64,000 bases of DNA from UJ101 sp965262705. GTDB taxonomy: Bacteria > Bacteroidota > Bacteroidia > Flavobacteriales > UJ101. Numbering within the stretch: the stretch's first letter is position 1; each line of letters opens with the position of its first letter. The stretch lies in NCBI GenBank assembly GCA_965262705.1, contig OZ253556.1, forward strand, positions 124,001 to 188,000, in the 5' to 3' direction. The position numbers and the translations under genes were made by a program. The notes beneath the pieces are model-generated. The model had not been told where the DNA came from and searched no databases. It saw only the letters and a list, made by a program, of their open reading frames with translations. Below, one piece after another: positions 45,801-53,477 of this stretch.

Positions 45801-46025
45801 CATTCCTTCTACACCGTTTATTTGTTCTTCCAATGGGATAACTACACTATTTAGTAAAGTCTCTGCATTCGCACCGGGATAAGTTGCACTAACTCTAATA
45901 GTCGGCGGGGCAATATCAGGATATTGGTTTAAAGGAAGCATTTTGATTCCTAGCATACCCAATACAAGTATAATAATTGATATAGAAGTGGAGAGTACTG
46001 GCCTCTCTATAAAAACTTTTAACAT
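42879..46025 (-). CDS. RND efflux permease (AcrB/HAE1 family)
   Basis: 1048 residues, the inner-membrane proton-driven pump. Seen: FIERPVLSTSISIIILVLGMLGI at the start (split here from the next helix), the pattern of 12 membrane helices with two large periplasmic loops, DDAIVVVEAVHA near 406 with the proton-relay Asp pair of helix 4, and LLAKNAILIVEFA in helix 10. Known: HAE1 pumps export drugs, dyes, bile salts and detergents; the substrate is not predictable. Second gene of the MFP-RND-OMF operon. Confidence 0.95.
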   Translation of the reverse strand: MLKVFIERPVLSTSISIIILVLGMLGIKMLPLNQYPDIAPPTIRVSATYPGANAETLLNSVVIPLEEQINGVEGMTYLTSTATDDGTAEITIYFKPNINPDIASVNVQNCVSIANRLLPAEVKQDGVIVKKRQNDHLMFISFYSTNKDYNSTYLNNYLKINVLPELKRIEGVADLFIAPEKTYSMRIWLKPEKMNAYHLIPSDIAAVLKEQSLEAAAGSLGQNNGESFSYSIQYAGRFKTEEQYGNIIIKALGNGQYLRLKDVAKIEFGSQSYKVSSNVAGYECTVMGVSQLKGANASMVIEEINNKLDQLKKDFPSGFKFLTMYNVNDFLNASIDKVIHTFFEALILVFIVVFIFLQDIRSMLIPAFTVPVSIIGTFFFLNLLGFSINLLTLFALVLSIGIVVDDAIVVVEAVHAKIEQGAKNVKKATIDAMHEISGAIISITLVMAAVYLPVTFIQGPTGVFYTQFGITIGIAILISAVSALTLSPALCALFLKPHANDHEDLGKKNFLQRFYQSFNLAFNAIIYRYGQALRFLCRNRWITIIILISTFVGIRWCTNTIPKGFVPQEDRKVIFADIQLPVGASLDRTHKVNEQLYENIKNIPGINTVAMTSGFSLLNSSGSNYGFGIIQLKDWSERKEDSLSVNAIKQKLFLAASNIKDAKIVFFVPPSVPGFGTSSGVELNLLDKYAGSFSKLDKTNQQFIQSLEKHPEIKYVNSSFNTQYPKYEMIVNVPLAKEKGVVVSDLFSTLQGYIGGIYASDFTRFGKQYRVYIQALPKDRAAESDLSKLYVKTGNGKTTPITEFITFKRVYGPQSLTRFNLFNSTSIKAEMNPGFSTGEGINVIEEEAKNLPTNYKIAYSGLTLEEIKSGNQTILIFFLCLIFVYFLLSAQYESFLLPLSVLFSLPVGVFGAYFSTKIMGLQNNIYFQISLIMLIGLLAKNAILIVEFAIQRRRHGESLLDSAIDGAKARLRPILMTSFAFILGLLPLVFATGVNDSGNRSIGTGAAGGLLIGTLIGIFVIPTLYIAFQWLQERISHHKPTEKDTPVL

Positions 46026-46042
46026 AATGAATAGTGATTATA

Positions 46043-47149
46043 TTATTTGAATACTTTTTTTATAGGCTTAGCTACGCTATCGAAACTGATTTCTTGTGGA
46101 GTTATAAGCATTTCATCTCTAAGCTTTTCAAGCATTCCTATAACGATTTTTTCACCTTTTTTTATGCCTTTTGTAATTATATATAGATTATCAAATTCTG
46201 CCTCAACCTTTACAGAAGTAGCCTTTACACGATTCTCTGGAGAAACCGTATAAACATAGGTCTGCCCTTGTTGCTCATAAGTTGCGTTTTTAGGCACTAT
46301 CGTCATATCTGTATAAGTAAACGGTATTTTAATGATTCCGCTATTATTATTCTTGATAAGGTGATTGTGATTATCGAAAATCGCTCTAAAACTTATAGCA
46401 CCCGTTTCCGGATCAATTTCTTGGGTCACTGTTTGAATTTTACCTTTTTTATCGTATATTTCATCATTTGGCAGTATTAGCGATACCTCGGGAAGATGTT
46501 TAATTTTCTCTTGAATATGTTTTCCTTTAGTTTTTGTAAAAAAGCTTAAATAATCTTTTTCATTCATACCAAAATACACATACACTTGATCAATATTCAT
46601 TACCGTGGTAAGCGGCATTGCGTTTTGTTTCCCTACGAGGGACCCTTCTCGAAAATTTATTTTCCCTACAAGCCCTTCTATAGGACTTTTTATAGTAGCA
46701 TAATTGATATTCTCTAAAATGCTTTGGTAATTATTTTTGGCTTGCTCCAGGTTTGCTTTAGCTGTTTCAAGCTGTAATGGACTAATAATTCCTTTTTTTA
46801 CTAATGGAGCTAATTTATCAATCTCTATCTGATTGCGATTAATTTTTGCTTTTGCAGCGTTCGCATCCTGAGTAAGCGATTGTGTTTCTAATTTAAAAAG
46901 CGGTTGCCCTTTTCTTACATGATCCCCCTCGTCAATTAAAACATCTTGTATATAACCTTCTACTTTTGCCCATATCTTACTATTTATAACTCCCTCAATA
47001 TGAACAGGGTAACTTTTGTAGATGCTTACTGTTTTTGTAGGAATTTCGATTACCGGAAAGGGAGTCTTTTTTATAGTTTGTTTATCTTTGTCTTTACAAG
47101 TTGAAAAAACGATAATCGTAGAGAAAATAATTAACTTTTTACCAAACAT
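46043..47149 (-). CDS. RND periplasmic adaptor (membrane fusion protein)
   Basis: 368 residues from MFGKKLIIF (47149). Links the pump to the outer-membrane channel. Seen: a lipoprotein-type signal with FSTC, a lipoyl/barrel-sandwich part with AKVEGYIQDVLIDEGDHVRKG, a coiled hairpin (about 95-140) with LVKKGIISPLQLETAKANLEQAKNN-like repeats, then YATIKSPIEGLVGK and a beta-barrel region. An ATG at 47182 would add 11 residues before the signal and cannot be excluded. First gene of the operon. No local regulator gene, but phased repeats lie upstream. Confidence 0.92.
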   Translation of the reverse strand: MFGKKLIIFSTIIVFSTCKDKDKQTIKKTPFPVIEIPTKTVSIYKSYPVHIEGVINSKIWAKVEGYIQDVLIDEGDHVRKGQPLFKLETQSLTQDANAAKAKINRNQIEIDKLAPLVKKGIISPLQLETAKANLEQAKNNYQSILENINYATIKSPIEGLVGKINFREGSLVGKQNAMPLTTVMNIDQVYVYFGMNEKDYLSFFTKTKGKHIQEKIKHLPEVSLILPNDEIYDKKGKIQTVTQEIDPETGAISFRAIFDNHNHLIKNNNSGIIKIPFTYTDMTIVPKNATYEQQGQTYVYTVSPENRVKATSVKVEAEFDNLYIITKGIKKGEKIVIGMLEKLRDEMLITPQEISFDSVAKPIKKVFK

Positions 47150-47210
47150 AAATATATATAATTTAATTTTTCTTGAAGCCATAAATCATATACTATGCCA
47201 AAAAAACAAA

Positions 47211-47257
47211 TTTAACTTTTTTTAACTTTAATTATGATTTATTTAACTTTTTTTAAC
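47211..47257. promoter_or_regulatory. Four phased TTTAAC repeats upstream of the efflux operon
   Basis: TTTAAC occurs at 47211-47216, 47221-47226, 47242-47247 and 47252-47257. The spacings (10, 21, 10 bp) place all four on about the same face of the helix. On the operon strand they read GTTAAA. Direct repeats about one helical turn apart are the usual layout for dimers of OmpR/PhoB-type response regulators. A TTTG near 47209 and the TATATG near 47190 could be the -33 and -7 elements, so the repeats would lie just upstream of the promoter. Confidence 0.55.
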
Positions 47258-47335
47258 AATTTTAGACTTATATCTTCGCTGATTTACAACTGTTAAAGGT
47301 CTTTAGTTACACTAGCGGTTTTAGAGGGTAAACAC

Positions 47336-47546
47336 TCTTAGATATCTTTGCAAAAAGCTTGTATTGAACTTGTCAAAATATGCTCCAACAAATGCAAGTT
47401 AGCGTGAGCTAAATACCGGCTAAACCTTTAGGTTATGAGGATTTTAATTTTCGGTAGTTGGGTTTATCGAAGTATTCAGTAATCATATTTCAACTATGCT
47501 CAATAACCGCTTGTCGAATTAGGAAAGCAGTTTGGATCTAAAGTAC
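47336..47546. repeat. Decayed AGACC element broken by the IS
   Basis: GATATCTTTGCAAAAAGC, a TGCAAGTTAGCGTGAGC motif, an ACCGGCTAAACCTTTAGGTT core and several TCGAAGTATTCAGTAATC-type nested repeats lead up to GCAGTTTGGATCTAAAGTAC. The sequence after the IS (CTAAAGTACTTCCTTTTTCG) continues the same arm, so the IS landed in this old element. Confidence 0.65.
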
Positions 47547-48890
47547 AAGACCGTTGCAAGGTAATAAGATTAGATATAAAAGAAGTGATACTAAACAGCT
47601 ATTTTATCTAAAGATAAAGACCGTTGCAAGGTAATGAAAGATTAGATATAAAAAAAAGGTGATACTAAGTAGCTATTTTATCTAAAAAGATAGTCTATTT
47701 ATGGCATGAAAATATATCATCATCCTACTTTAGCCGATAGTATTTGTGATTTACGCACAAGAAAGATAAAAAAGTCTTTTTTCACGCAGTTAAGCCGTTT
47801 GTTAGACTGGGAAAAAATAAGTAAAATAATAGACAACCCTTATAATAAGGGTAAAAGTGCGACGGGCAGTCCGAGTGATGATGGTTTATTATTATTTAAG
47901 ATGTGTTTATTACAAACTTGGTATGGCTTAAGCGATTACGAAGTGGAAGATAGGATAAATGACAGTCTTTCCTTCAGTTATTTTTGTGGGTTACACATAG
48001 AACAATCCTCACCTGATCATAGTACTTTGAGTAGATTTAGAACATTGATGACGCGGGCATAAGCCTACGAGCGTCTATTTAAGGAGATCAACGTTCAATT
48101 AGAACGCCATCCAATCATCATCAAAAAAGGAGCGATAGTAGACGCGAGTGTAGTAGAGACTTCATTAAAACCGAAAGGCAAGGTTAGTTATAAGATTACC
48201 GGGGATAGCGGAGAGCAAAAAGAGGCGAGGGTAAAAAAAGATAATAAGGCAAGTGTAGATAAACAAGGGGCTTGGTTAAAAAAGCGAGGCAAGTATTATT
48301 ATGGGTATAAAAAGCATTATGTTACCGATGAAGAAGGTCTGGTACTTGGAGTAGTAAGCACGAAAGCAAGTGTAAATGAGGGGAGTAATCTACAGGAGGT
48401 TTTAGCGTCTGCAGACCTGCCAGTGGGTATCCCCTTAAAAGGGGATAAGGGCTATGAATCAGAGAGAAATAGGAGTTTGTTAAAGAGGAAAAAGTTGAAG
48501 AATCATCTACTGAAGAAAGCGAAAAGGGGAAAGCCATTAACAGATTTTGAGAAGAGGTTCAATAAACGAGTAGGGGAAACAAGATTTAAAATAGAACGGA
48601 CATTCGGAAGCATAAAGCGATGGTTTTCAGGCGGGGTGGCAAGATATAGCGGGATAGCGAAGATGCATACGCAAAACCTGATGGAGGCGATCGGGTATAA
48701 TTTATATCGAAGTCCGGGGCTACTTGCGTCTAATCGTTAAAAATAGAGTAAAACAAGAGGATAAAGGAGTATTGATAGTGAATAAATTCATGAAAAAACA
48801 GTGAAAAACCTATCAATAAGTCAGTAGGTAAAATAAAAAAACTAAAAAACAAAGATTATAAATCCCATTCAAACTTTTTGCAACGGTCTT
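47547..48890 (+). mobile_element. IS5-family-like element, copy 2, with duplicated left end
   Basis: The IS proper runs from AAGACCGTTGCAAGG (about 47617) to TTTTTGCAACGGTCTT (48890), about 1.27 kb. A second, 70-bp left-end copy stands directly outside it (AAGACCGTTGCAAGG at 47547). The 9-bp sequence CTAAAGTAC flanks the whole unit on both sides, so the double-ended form appears to have inserted as one piece. It holds the transposase reading frame, which is open except for one TAA. Confidence 0.88.
47706..48740 (+). pseudogene. IS5-family transposase with one in-frame stop
   Basis: The frame is open over 344 codons except for a TAA at 48060-48062. Before it: MKIYHHPTLADSICDLRTRK, LSDYEVEDRINDSLSFSYF and LSRFRTLMTRA. 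After it, in the same frame: AYERLFKEINVQLERHP, GAIVDASVVE (first catalytic Asp), KGDKGYESERN (second Asp), and ETRFKIERTFGSIKRW (the Y/R-x3-E-x6-K type signature with the Glu). All three DDE residues are therefore present. The stop is shared with copy 1 and may be an old inactivating mutation or a site of readthrough. No start codon right after the TAA would give the full catalytic domain. Confidence 0.88.
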
Positions 48891-48970
48891 CTAAAGTACT
48901 TCCTTTTTCGTATTCTATCTCATCTTGTGTTTTTTGATGAATACGTCTATATATGAAAAAAATAAATTAT
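48741..48970. other. IS 3' region and short spacer
   Basis: Non-coding 3' end of the IS up to 48890, then AT-rich spacer with the second half of the decayed element in which the IS sits. Nothing else recognised. Confidence 0.5.
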
Positions 48971-49153
48971 GAGACCGTTGCAAAAAGCACTTTAGTAAAA
49001 AAATGCAACGCACGAGAACTGAAAGTCAGCGAAGCTAAAAATTAAACACTGGAGCAACCTTTTGGTTGTGATTATTTTAATTTTTTGAGAAGAAAGCAGT
49101 TTGAAGTTAAACGCTTTCTTTTTAATACTTTTTTACGTGTTCTGCAACGGTCT
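48971..49153 (+). repeat. AGACC element downstream of rplT
   Basis: GAGACCGTTGCAAAAAGCAC to CTGCAACGGTCT, left arm first, with GAACTGAAAGTCAGCGAAGC inserted in the left arm. It ends 55 bp from the rplT stop, on the opposite strand. Confidence 0.88.
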
Positions 49154-49208
49154 AAAATTGTGAATGAAAATCATTCTTAACAATTAAAAGCTAGCTTTCA
49201 ATCTTTTT

Positions 49209-49553
49209 TCATTTTACCTTATCAACAATGGCTTTAAAGGCTTCAGGATGATTCATCGCCAAATCTGCAAGCACTTTACGATTTAGCTCAATTCCACTGT
49301 TTTTTAGTGCTCCCATAAACTGAGCGTAAGACATTCCGTGCAAACGAGCGCCGGCATTAATCCGCTGAATCCATAAAGAACGGAAATTTCTTTTCTTTTG
49401 TTTTCGGTCTCTATAGGCATATTGCAGTCCTTTCTCTACTGCATTTTTGGCTACTGTCCAAACGTTTTTTCGCCGTCCGAAATAACCTTTGGCTTGTTTT
49501 AAAATTTTTTTTCTTCTGTGTCTTGATGCAACTGAATTAACTGATCTAGGCAT
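49209..49553 (-). CDS. rplT: 50S ribosomal protein L20
   Basis: 114 residues, a 23S rRNA-binding protein needed for early large-subunit assembly; in other bacteria it represses its own operon. Seen: MPRSVNSVASRHRRKKILK, GYFGRRKNVWTVAKNAVEKG and RSLWIQRINAGARLHGMSYAQF (split by the motif order), the family pattern. Normal length. It is the last gene after thrS-infC-rpmI, but 337 bp with an AGACC element separate it from rpmI. Confidence 0.96.
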   Translation of the reverse strand: MPRSVNSVASRHRRKKILKQAKGYFGRRKNVWTVAKNAVEKGLQYAYRDRKQKKRNFRSLWIQRINAGARLHGMSYAQFMGALKNSGIELNRKVLADLAMNHPEAFKAIVDKVK

Positions 49554-49698
49554 AATTTGTTTTATTTTTTGCTGAAGGCGTTAATTTTTATCAAATTTTA
49601 ATCTAACAAAAACTACTCTTAAATAGCGGCTACAGCAGGGTTAATATTTTAAATTGTTTTAATTAACCTACATTTCTTCCTTTAGAAATATAAAAAAG

Positions 49699-49885
49699 GA
49701 GACCGTTGCAAAAAGCACTTTAGCAAAAAAATGCTTGTATTGAGTTTGCCGAAATGCAACGCCCGATAAAAATTAAACACCAGAGCAACCTTTTGGTTGT
49801 GAGGATTTTAATTTTTTGAGAAGGAAGCAGTTTGAAGTTAGATGCTTTCTTTTTCATACTTTTTTATGTGTTCTGCAACGGTCTC
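49699..49885 (+). repeat. AGACC element inside the rpmI-rplT gap
   Basis: GAGACCGTTGCAAAAAGCAC to CTGCAACGGTCTC, with the AATGCTTGTATTGAG insert in the left arm and core CACCAGAGCAACCTTTTGGTTG. AAAAG flanks both sides. It ends 5 bp before the rpmI stop codon, so it lies directly between two ribosomal protein genes normally adjacent in one transcript. Confidence 0.92.
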
Positions 49886-49890
49886 AAAAG

Positions 49891-50088
49891 TTACTTGATT
49901 AACAATTGTTTTTTTATGTTTAACTCGTCGGCTTTATCTACTAAAGCATATTGAGTTAAGTTTCGTTTTCGCTTGGTTTCTTTTTTAGTCAAAATATGAC
50001 TTTTAAACGCGTGTTTACGTTTTAATTTACCCGAACCTGTAACTTTAAAACGCTTTTTAGCGCTTGACTTTGTTTTTAACTTTGGCAT
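49891..50088 (-). CDS. rpmI: 50S ribosomal protein L35
   Basis: 65 residues, very basic. Seen: MPKLKTKSSAKKRFKVTGSG and KRKHAFKSHILTKK, the family sequence. Lies between infC (91 bp upstream) and the AGACC element that separates it from rplT. Normal length. Confidence 0.96.
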   Translation of the reverse strand: MPKLKTKSSAKKRFKVTGSGKLKRKHAFKSHILTKKETKRKRNLTQYALVDKADELNIKKQLLIK

Positions 50089-50179
50089 ACTACTTCAATT
50101 TTGTACCTTTATATTATCTTTTTGTAATAAACTTGTTTTAAATTGTTTTGAGAACTTTGCAAAACTTTCGTTTTTTATA

Positions 50180-50728
50180 CTACTTCATCTTTGAGGCAAT
50201 AATAATGGTCATTTTTTTTCCCAGCAAGACTGGCATAGACTCAACCTTTCCCCATTTTTCAAGATCCTGCGCCAAACGTAATAATAAAATCTCACCTTGA
50301 TCTTTAAAAACAATTGAGCGCCCCTTAAAAAAAACATACGCCTTAAGTTTAGCTCCTTCCTTCAAAAATTTTTCAGCGTGCTTTTTCTTAAATTCATAAT
50401 CATGGTCATCGGTTTGAGGTCCAAAACGAACTTCTTTAACGACGACTTTTGATTGTTTTGATTTTAATTCTTTTTGCCGCTTCTTTTGTTCGTATAAATA
50501 TTTCTTATACTCTATTATTTTGCATACCGGCGGCTTTGCTTTTGGTGATATCTCTACCAAGTCAAGCCCCAACTTTTCCGCTTTCTCTAATGCTTTACGT
50601 AACGAATAAACACCACCTTCTATATTATCTCCAACTAATCGTACTTCGTTTGCCGTAATTTTATTATTGATACGGTGTGGGTCTTCTTTAATAATTCTGG
50701 CAGGTCCTCTTCTGCCTCGTCTTCTAAT
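50180..50728 (-). CDS. infC: Translation initiation factor IF-3, non-AUG start
   Basis: 182 residues if it starts at ATT (50728). Seen: RRRGRRGPARIIKEDPHRIN, VRLVGDNIEGGVYSLRKALEKAEKLGLDLVEISPKAKPP with KICKIIEYKK-like linker, then the C-terminal domain with KEVRFGPQTDDHDYEFK and FKGRSIVFKDQG. No ATG, GTG or TTG exists between the in-frame TAA at about 50747-50749 and the family N-terminus. The choices are ATA (50740 or 50734) or ATT (50728). In E. coli infC starts with AUU, through which IF-3 limits its own synthesis. A TTG at 50572 would cut off the whole N-terminal domain. Lies 25 bp after thrS. Confidence 0.9.
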   Translation of the reverse strand: MRRRGRRGPARIIKEDPHRINNKITANEVRLVGDNIEGGVYSLRKALEKAEKLGLDLVEISPKAKPPVCKIIEYKKYLYEQKKRQKELKSKQSKVVVKEVRFGPQTDDHDYEFKKKHAEKFLKEGAKLKAYVFFKGRSIVFKDQGEILLLRLAQDLEKWGKVESMPVLLGKKMTIIIASKMK

Positions 50729-50753
50729 TGCTATGACTATCCGTTTTTAAAGG

Positions 50754-52679
50754 TTATACAATAAATGCTTCTTTTTGCAACTTTTCTATAAAATCTTTTA
50801 TATTCATCAACCCCAAATCCCCCATTTTATGCTTTCTTATAGAGACTTTATTCGTTTGTGATTCTCGTTCTCCCACAATGATCATATAAGGTATTTTTGC
50901 TGATTCACAATCCCTAATTTTTCTTCCTATGGTTTCATTACGACTATCAATACCCCCACGTATATTGCCTTTGGCGAGCAAATGTAATACTTTTTCAGCA
51001 TATTCCTGATATTTTTCACTGATAGGTAAAATTTTATAGGGTTCGGGCGATAGCCAAAGAGGAAAAACGCCTTCTGTGTGTTCTAAGAGAATAGCAATAA
51101 ATCGCTCTAAAGAGCCAAAAGGTGCTCGATGAATCATGACGGGTCTTCGGTGCTGATTATTAGAATCTTTATAGGATAAGGCAAAGCGTTCAGGCAAATT
51201 GTAATCGACCTGAATGGTACCCAGCTGCCATTTACGTTTCAAAGCATCTTTAACCATAAAATCAAGTTTGGGTCCATAAAAAGCTGCTTCGCCATATTTT
51301 ATAATCGTTGATAGTTTTTTTTCTGATGCTGCCTGAAGAATTGCTTTTTCAGCCTTTTCCCAATTTTCTTCTGTCCCGATATATTTATCAGGGGTATTAG
51401 GATCTCTCAACGAAATTTGTGCTTCAAAATCATTAAAGCCTAAAGTATTAAAAACATATAAAACAAGATCAATTACTTTTTTAAACTCATCTAGTAATTG
51501 CTGCGGCGTGCAAAAGATATGCGCATCATCTTGTGTAAAACCACGAGCACGAGTTAATCCATGCAACTCTCCACTTTGCTCATAGCGATAAACGGTACCA
51601 AATTCAGCATAGCGTTTGGGCAAATCTCGGTAAGACCACTGCCCGGCATTATAAATTTCACAATGATGAGGGCAATTCATCGGTTTCAAAAGGTATTCTT
51701 CTCCTTCATTGGGCGTTTTGATGGGTTGAAAACTGTCTTCTCCATACTTTGCATAATGCCCCGAAGTAATATAAAGTTCTTTATTTCCAATATGCGGCGT
51801 AGTTACAAACTCATATCCGGCAGTTAATTGTGCTTTGGATAAAAAGTCTTCTAATCGCTTGCGCAATGCCGTACCTTTGGGTAACCACAATGGGAGCCCC
51901 GCTCCTACTCTCGGTGAAAAAGTAAATAACTCTAATGCTTTTCCTAGCTTTCGATGGTCGCGCTTCTTTGCCTCCTCTAATACATATAAATATTCTTTTA
52001 AATCTTTTTGCTTAGGAAATGAAATACCATAAATACGAGTGAGTTGTTTATTTTTTTCATTCCCTCTCCAATACGCGCCCGCTATGTTCAATAATTTTAC
52101 TGCCTTAATCATGCCGGTATTCGGAATATGACCGCCACGACACAAATCGGTAAAGTTACCATGCGTTACAAAAGTGATCGATCCCTCTTCAAGATTAGAA
52201 ATTAACTCGGTCTTAAATTCATTTCCTGCATAGGCTTTTAATGCTTCGTCTTTGGCAACCGAATATTTTTTAAACTCAAGTTTCTTTCGGGCGTTTTCAA
52301 GCATTCGTTTTTCTATTTTATCAAAATCTTTCTCCGAAACAGGATTATTTCCAAAATCAATATCGTAATAAAATCCATTTTCAATCGGTGGGCCTAAGGT
52401 AAGTTTTGCGTCCGGATAAAATTCCATAATCGCCTGTGCTAAAAGATGAGCTGAAGAGTGCCAAAAGGCTTTTTTACCCATAGCATCTTTCCATGTAAAG
52501 AACATCAATTGCGAGTCGGAAGTAATCGGCGTGCTAGTCTCGACCTGCCTATCATTTACCTTAGCTGAAAGTACATTTCTTGCCAATCCTTCGCTAATCG
52601 ACTGAGCTACTTCCATCGGAGTTACAGGTTGTGAATATTCACGAATTGAACTATCAGGTAAAGTTATTTTAATCATCAA
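50754..52679 (-). CDS. threonyl-tRNA synthetase thrS: Threonine--tRNA ligase
   Basis: 641 residues, class II synthetase. Seen: N-terminal TGS domain (about 1-62), editing domain with HSSAHLLAQA near 78 and the HGNFTDLCRGGH block near 178, catalytic core with MNCPHHCEIY, RYAEFGTVYRYEQSG, GLTRARGFTQDDAHIFC and VMIHRAPFGSLERFI, and a C-terminal anticodon-binding domain. Length is normal. First gene of thrS-infC-rpmI-rplT. Confidence 0.96.
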   Translation of the reverse strand: MMIKITLPDSSIREYSQPVTPMEVAQSISEGLARNVLSAKVNDRQVETSTPITSDSQLMFFTWKDAMGKKAFWHSSAHLLAQAIMEFYPDAKLTLGPPIENGFYYDIDFGNNPVSEKDFDKIEKRMLENARKKLEFKKYSVAKDEALKAYAGNEFKTELISNLEEGSITFVTHGNFTDLCRGGHIPNTGMIKAVKLLNIAGAYWRGNEKNKQLTRIYGISFPKQKDLKEYLYVLEEAKKRDHRKLGKALELFTFSPRVGAGLPLWLPKGTALRKRLEDFLSKAQLTAGYEFVTTPHIGNKELYITSGHYAKYGEDSFQPIKTPNEGEEYLLKPMNCPHHCEIYNAGQWSYRDLPKRYAEFGTVYRYEQSGELHGLTRARGFTQDDAHIFCTPQQLLDEFKKVIDLVLYVFNTLGFNDFEAQISLRDPNTPDKYIGTEENWEKAEKAILQAASEKKLSTIIKYGEAAFYGPKLDFMVKDALKRKWQLGTIQVDYNLPERFALSYKDSNNQHRRPVMIHRAPFGSLERFIAILLEHTEGVFPLWLSPEPYKILPISEKYQEYAEKVLHLLAKGNIRGGIDSRNETIGRKIRDCESAKIPYMIIVGERESQTNKVSIRKHKMGDLGLMNIKDFIEKLQKEAFIV

Positions 52680-52705
52680 AAAACGAGTTCAGTTTTAATA
52701 AAGCG

Positions 52706-52713
52706 CAAATTTA
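52706..52713 (-). promoter_or_regulatory. -7 box of the thrS operon
   Basis: TAAATTTG on the minus strand, exact TAnnTTTG, 27 bp before the thrS start. A decayed AGACC-type end (GAGACCTTTACAAAAAG) lies just upstream at 52748. Confidence 0.5.
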
Positions 52714-52810
52714 AAATTTATTCCTGAATTGAAGGTGAAATGAGAAATGAGACCTTTACAAAAAGTAATTTAACAACTGAAAATCAACAATAACTAAAGT
52801 ACTCAACTCT

Positions 52811-53413
52811 TTAAAAAAGGACAAAGCCTATACTTAGTGCTATCCCCTTGATACCTACCGTTTCTTTTAAAGTATTAAATTTATTTATAAAAGAGGCCTC
52901 TTTTGCAGCATAACTTAACTGTGCATTTAGGCAAAGTTTTTTAGATAAGAAAAACTTATACCCTAACCCTATTTCACCCGTTCCACCTTTGACAAAATCG
53001 GACCCTAATTTTGCCAGCGTTCCAAGATTAGCGTATAGGTAAGGAACATTTCTCTTATTTGTTAAATAAAAACGAATATCTCCATATAATGGTGCAGAAT
53101 TAAACCCGGGCTCTTCATAACGATCAAGCCCAAAACCAATGCCTAGTGAAAGTCTTCCGCGGATAACATAGTATCCTAATATGACATTTAAACTTTTAGC
53201 GTAGGCATTATTTGTATTCAGATTCGTTTTCTGTGTTCCTCTTTCAGGAATAGTTATTTCATAATCGGCATCATAGTTTTTTATATAGGAAAGCCGTATA
53301 ATCGCTGTAAACTTTTTATTTTTATCGGGATCTTTAATTTTATCTAAGTTTTGAGCTTTCAGAATAGATGATGTTATCATAAGTAAGGGCAGTAAAATAT
53401 TGATTTTCTTCAT
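52811..53413 (-). CDS. Outer-membrane beta-barrel protein, paralogue 1
   Basis: 200 residues. A signal peptide (about 1-20, ending SSILKAQ) precedes strands typical of an eight-stranded barrel: IIRLSYIKNYDADYE, LNVILGYYVIRGRLSLGIGFGLD and EIGLGYKFFLSKKLCLNAQLSYA, ending in the aromatic residue Phe. It closely resembles the next upstream gene, so it is a tandem duplicate. No functional family beyond barrel porin-like is recognisable. Confidence 0.75.
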   Translation of the reverse strand: MKKINILLPLLMITSSILKAQNLDKIKDPDKNKKFTAIIRLSYIKNYDADYEITIPERGTQKTNLNTNNAYAKSLNVILGYYVIRGRLSLGIGFGLDRYEEPGFNSAPLYGDIRFYLTNKRNVPYLYANLGTLAKLGSDFVKGGTGEIGLGYKFFLSKKLCLNAQLSYAAKEASFINKFNTLKETVGIKGIALSIGFVLF

Positions 53414-53477
53414 TTTTAAGTGGTTTTAATTTTCGTAGGTCAGTCGGCTTGTTTCTTCTGCCTAAAATTTAGAGTTG

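Noticed and set aside
48060..48062. TAA as evidence for a reassigned genetic code
   Set aside because: TAA ends many clearly complete genes in the window (for example adk, rplT, guaA region genes), so it is a normal stop.
50180..50572. IF-3 starting at the internal TTG
   Set aside because: This would delete the conserved N-terminal domain, which reads on in frame without a stop to a non-AUG start upstream.
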